A program made the position numbers and the translations under genes. Positions 12,802-14,822 of a stretch of 14,822 nucleotides of DNA are shown piece by piece. The DNA comes from JBBKWJ01 sp037968895 (GTDB lineage Bacteria; Actinomycetota; Acidimicrobiia; Acidimicrobiales; SZUA-35): contig JBBKWJ010000147.1 of the NCBI GenBank assembly GCA_037968895.1, forward strand, positions 1-14,822. The letters run 5' to 3'. A model generated the notes under the pieces. The model did not search any database and had not been told where the DNA came from. It saw only the letters and a list, made by a program, of their open reading frames with translations. Within the stretch, counting starts at the first letter, position 1, and every line of letters starts with the position of its first letter.

Positions 12802-13737
12802 ATGAAAACAACTCGCACCCGCCCGTTGACTTTTGTAGTGACCGCGGCCCTTCTTTCGCTTGCGTTGATCGCCTCGGCCTGCAGCGCAGACGACTCCGAC
12901 ACAGCAGTCTCCGATTCGGCCAATGCCGATACTGCAACCACTGTGGTACCTGAAACCGACCAATCGACGCCTGACGTCACCGACGGTGACGCAGCAACAG
13001 AAACCGCAACGGTCGTCAGCGGTTCGAGCTGTGATGAGATAGCGGCGTTGTTCGTCACCGCCGGTTCGGCGAATGCTGACCTTGACGATCCAGAAGTGAG
13101 CGCCGCGTGTGACGGTGACGACGTCGTTATCACGAGCAACGGGATCCCGGACTACACCTACATCGAGACGTCACCTGGTTCGCCTGCAGCGGGAAACTAC
13201 GTCTTCACCATTCCCGCCACACCGACGATGGCAGACCAAGTCACTGATGTGCCCGACTTGGGGACTGCGGCGGTAGCCCTCAACGGCGTTCCGATCTACG
13301 GGCCGACCGAAGGCACGGGTGGCGACGTCCTCTCGCTGGTCGGCGCCCTTTCCGAGTGCGGCAGCCACAACGGGCCGACTGGGTTCCACATCCACCAAAT
13401 CTTGACCACCGACAGCACCGACTGCCTCTTCGCTCCTGAAGAGGTTGCCTCGGCACCCCAACTGGTTGGCTACGCGTTCGACGGATACCCGATTTACACC
13501 GGCATCGATCAATACACATCATCATGGGAACTCACCGACGAGTCGCTTTTCGCCACTGACACGTGGGCCGCCCACTCCTACGTCGAAGGTCTTGGTGACC
13601 TCGATCAGTGCAATGGGCGAACCGACGCCGACGGCAATTACGCCTACTACACGACAGCAACGTTTCCCTACGTCATCGGTTGCTACGCAGGCGTTGTCGA
13701 CGTCGCCGCAGCGGGTGGTGGTGGCGGGGGACGGTGA
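12802..13737 (+). CDS. YHYH domain lipoprotein
   Basis: A 311-residue exported lipoprotein. The signal peptide ends in the lipobox LIASAC with Cys27 as lipidation site, followed by a low-complexity Asp/Ser/Thr linker (28-75). The YHYH domain fills 100-300: VALNGVPIYGP (158-168), CGSHNGPTGFHIHQI (186-200), LVGYAFDGYPIYTG (221-234) and DLDQCNGRTDADGNYAYYTT (266-285), with FPYVIGCYAG at the end. The name-giving YHYH is here F-H-I-H, keeping the two His. Six Cys (77, 103, 186, 208, 270, 294) could form three disulfides. The protein ends AAAGGGGGGR. The start is the ATG with AAGGA 8 nt upstream; the longer frame from 12670 has no signal peptide at its front. The His pair and DUF305 partner suggest metal binding outside the membrane; the family's biochemical role is not settled. 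Confidence 0.88.
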   Translation: MKTTRTRPLTFVVTAALLSLALIASACSADDSDTAVSDSANADTATTVVPETDQSTPDVTDGDAATETATVVSGSSCDEIAALFVTAGSANADLDDPEVSAACDGDDVVITSNGIPDYTYIETSPGSPAAGNYVFTIPATPTMADQVTDVPDLGTAAVALNGVPIYGPTEGTGGDVLSLVGALSECGSHNGPTGFHIHQILTTDSTDCLFAPEEVASAPQLVGYAFDGYPIYTGIDQYTSSWELTDESLFATDTWAAHSYVEGLGDLDQCNGRTDADGNYAYYTTATFPYVIGCYAGVVDVAAAGGGGGGR

Positions 13738-14354
13738 TGGCAGGTCCCACCTCACGACGCAGTTTCCTGATTGCGGCGGGAGCAGGCACGGCCGGCTTGG
13801 CTGGCGGCCCAGTTTTGCGGGGCGCCATCTCGAGTTCTGATCCAAAGGCAACAACGCCCACGATTGCCGACATCGGTTTCTGCACCGACATGAGCACGCA
13901 CCACGTCCAGGCGCTCGCGATGTGCCAGAGGGTGCTCGGGCGGGATACGGGCGATGCGGTTCAGGCAGCAGCTTCTGAGGTACTGCAGACGCAAGCGATC
14001 GAGGTGGGCATGATGCGGGCATGGCTTGCCGACTGGAATCAGTCGACGAGCCCGCCGACCGTGGTCATGGCCTGGATGGGCATGAACGATGGTGCCGGTA
14101 TGCCCGCTGCGATGATGCCTGGCTTGGCCAGTGATGACGAGATGCGCTCGCTTTCATTGGCCGAGGGCATGGCGCAAGGCAAGTTGTGGCTGGAGCTCAT
14201 GCGAGCCCACCACGTCGGCGGCGTTGCCATGGCCGAGGCGGCAATCGAACTCGTCGAAGCGAGCAAAGTCCGCCGCCTCGCTGAGACCCAAGTCCAAGCC
14301 CAGACGTTCGAGATTGCCCAGTACGACGAGCTTCTAGCGACCATCTACGCCTGA
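13737..14354 (+). CDS. Tat-exported DUF305 protein
   Basis: A 205-residue protein. The N-terminus TSRRSFLIAAGAGTAGLAGG (5-24) is a twin-arginine signal, so it is exported folded. The mature part has the two-half DUF305 layout: M-S-T-H-H-V-Q-A-L-A-M (52-62) with helix TQAIEVGMMRAWLADW (85-100), then M-R-A-H-H-V-G-G-V-A-M-A-E (155-167) with TQVQAQTFEIAQYDELL (184-200). HH pairs at 55-56 and 158-159 and 15 Met in 205 residues fit copper or other soft-metal binding, as shown for some DUF305 proteins. The ATG overlaps the TGA of the lipoprotein gene by one base, and the G-rich tail of that gene doubles as ribosome binding site, so the two are translationally coupled. The earlier in-frame start at 13608 is rejected because it would put 43 Arg-rich residues before the Tat signal. 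Confidence 0.9.
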   Translation: MAGPTSRRSFLIAAGAGTAGLAGGPVLRGAISSSDPKATTPTIADIGFCTDMSTHHVQALAMCQRVLGRDTGDAVQAAASEVLQTQAIEVGMMRAWLADWNQSTSPPTVVMAWMGMNDGAGMPAAMMPGLASDDEMRSLSLAEGMAQGKLWLELMRAHHVGGVAMAEAAIELVEASKVRRLAETQVQAQTFEIAQYDELLATIYA

Positions 14355-14402
14355 TTGGCAGTGGCAGTCACGCCGACGCCTGGCGCCCATTTGAAAATCG
14401 AA

Positions 14403-14460
14403 ATGGCGGGCCACCGGTGAGGTCTGGATTGCTCCAGGACCCTCGACGGCGACCCGCCAT
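14403..14460. terminator. 58-nt imperfect hairpin between convergent genes
   Basis: ATGGCGGG (14403-14410) pairs with CCCGCCAT (14453-14460), and inside, GGTCTGGA pairs with TCCAGGACC around a TTGC loop (14429-14432) with single bulged bases. In total about 22 Watson-Crick pairs, one G-T, three mismatches and two bulges span the element. It lies in the 154-bp gap between the DUF305 stop and the stop of the leftward gene, so a two-way terminator is the simplest reading, though no T-run follows on either side. A repeat-element palindrome is the alternative. Confidence 0.4.
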
Positions 14461-14508
14461 CATCGCTGTTCGTGCTCCACGGGTGATCTCCACCGGTTGG
14501 GTCAGGGC

Positions 14509-14822
14509 TTACGTCCGTGGTGCCACCAACCTCAAGTTTCTGGTGGCAAGCTGTCCATCTGTCGTCTGGGCCCGGACCTCGTAGGTGCCAGCTATCAGGC
14601 CACAAACTCCGACTGAAGTGGAGAACGTGCCGTCTGGTGGAACATCCCCGAAGCCGATATTGACGTCGGCAATGAACACGTCCCACTCGTTGCTGTTCTG
14701 GACGAACTTCCTGCCGTCGACGGTCAGGTCGAAGCAACCGAACTCGTCGAGCACGATTCTGTTGTCCGACAATTTGATCTGTGCAGGCGGCGCCGCGTCC
14801 GTCGGAGCGACCGCGAACACGC
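14509..14822 (-). CDS. C-terminal part of a secreted-type protein, 5' end outside the window
   Basis: About 104 residues are visible and the frame is open to the window edge, so the start is beyond base 14822; the GTG at 14820 is probably internal. The segment is beta-rich: LDEFGCFDLTVDGRKFVQ, EWDVFIADVNIGFGDV, DGTFSTSVGVCGLIAGTYEVRAQTTDG and LATRNLRLVAP, which reads like an Ig-like or IPT-like extracellular domain with alternating hydrophobic strands and a D-G-T-F hairpin turn. Two Cys are in positions suitable for a disulfide. No enzymatic motif is seen. It probably belongs to a surface or secreted protein with repeated domains; that is inferred from the fold style alone. Confidence 0.6.
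   Translation of the reverse strand, partial: VFAVAPTDAAPPAQIKLSDNRIVLDEFGCFDLTVDGRKFVQNSNEWDVFIADVNIGFGDVPPDGTFSTSVGVCGLIAGTYEVRAQTTDGQLATRNLRLVAPRT

Noticed and set aside
14355..14508. Integron attC site
   Set aside because: The hairpin with bulged bases and a GTTGGGT downstream suggested attC, but no matching RYYYAAC core is on the other side, and there is no integrase or cassette array.

Overview
The window looks like a stretch of ordinary chromosome from a moderately high-GC actinobacterium, possibly an environmental Acidimicrobiia-type lineage. This placement is inferred from codon usage rich in G and C at third positions, GTG and TTG starts, -10 boxes placed so close to start codons that transcripts would be leaderless, and the gene families present (HxlR, TetR, YHYH/DUF305, monomeric alpha/beta-barrel proteins). 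It is not proven. I see no insertion sequence, phage gene, CRISPR array or rRNA.

Region 1 (1-3155): the 3' part of an MFS transporter gene, a glyoxalase-fold (VOC) protein and a class I SAM methyltransferase all read rightward. The methyltransferase converges, with a 23-bp overlap, on an HxlR-type repressor gene. The repressor is divergent from a small four-helix membrane protein. Their shared control region carries two 17-bp inverted repeats that cover the repressor's own -35 and -10 boxes. The next 215 bp (3156-3370) hold a weak tRNA-3'-end-like sequence and a short AT-rich direct repeat.

Region 2 (3371-8796): a 525-residue membrane-anchored extracellular protein of unknown function (leftward), a uracil-DNA glycosylase superfamily enzyme with a complete Fe-S cysteine pattern (rightward), a C69 dipeptidase (leftward, ending 1 bp from the glycosylase stop) and a GH31 glycosidase of the MYORG-like type (rightward, TTG start). 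The dipeptidase and glycosidase are divergent across 160 bp.

Region 3 (8797-10222): a conserved-looking two-helix membrane protein of unknown function (leftward), then 413 bp holding three small hairpins and a 38-codon ORF with a good ribosome binding site, then a small alpha/beta-barrel protein.

Region 4 (10223-12651): a TetR repressor divergent from a 563-residue PEP-utilizer-type protein. The latter resembles the central and phosphohistidine domains of rifampin phosphotransferase but lacks the ATP-grasp domain. The control region contains repeated TGTCA/TGACA half-sites.

Region 5 (12802-14822): a lipoprotein with a YHYH domain is translationally coupled to a Tat-exported, Met- and His-rich DUF305 protein, a likely extracytoplasmic metal-handling pair. 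A 58-nt imperfect hairpin then separates it from the 3' end of a leftward secreted-protein gene that runs off the window.

The best candidates for something not well described are the ATP-grasp-less PEP-utilizer with its TetR switch, the YHYH-DUF305 coupled pair, and the 525-residue anchored protein. None can be called a new system from sequence alone.
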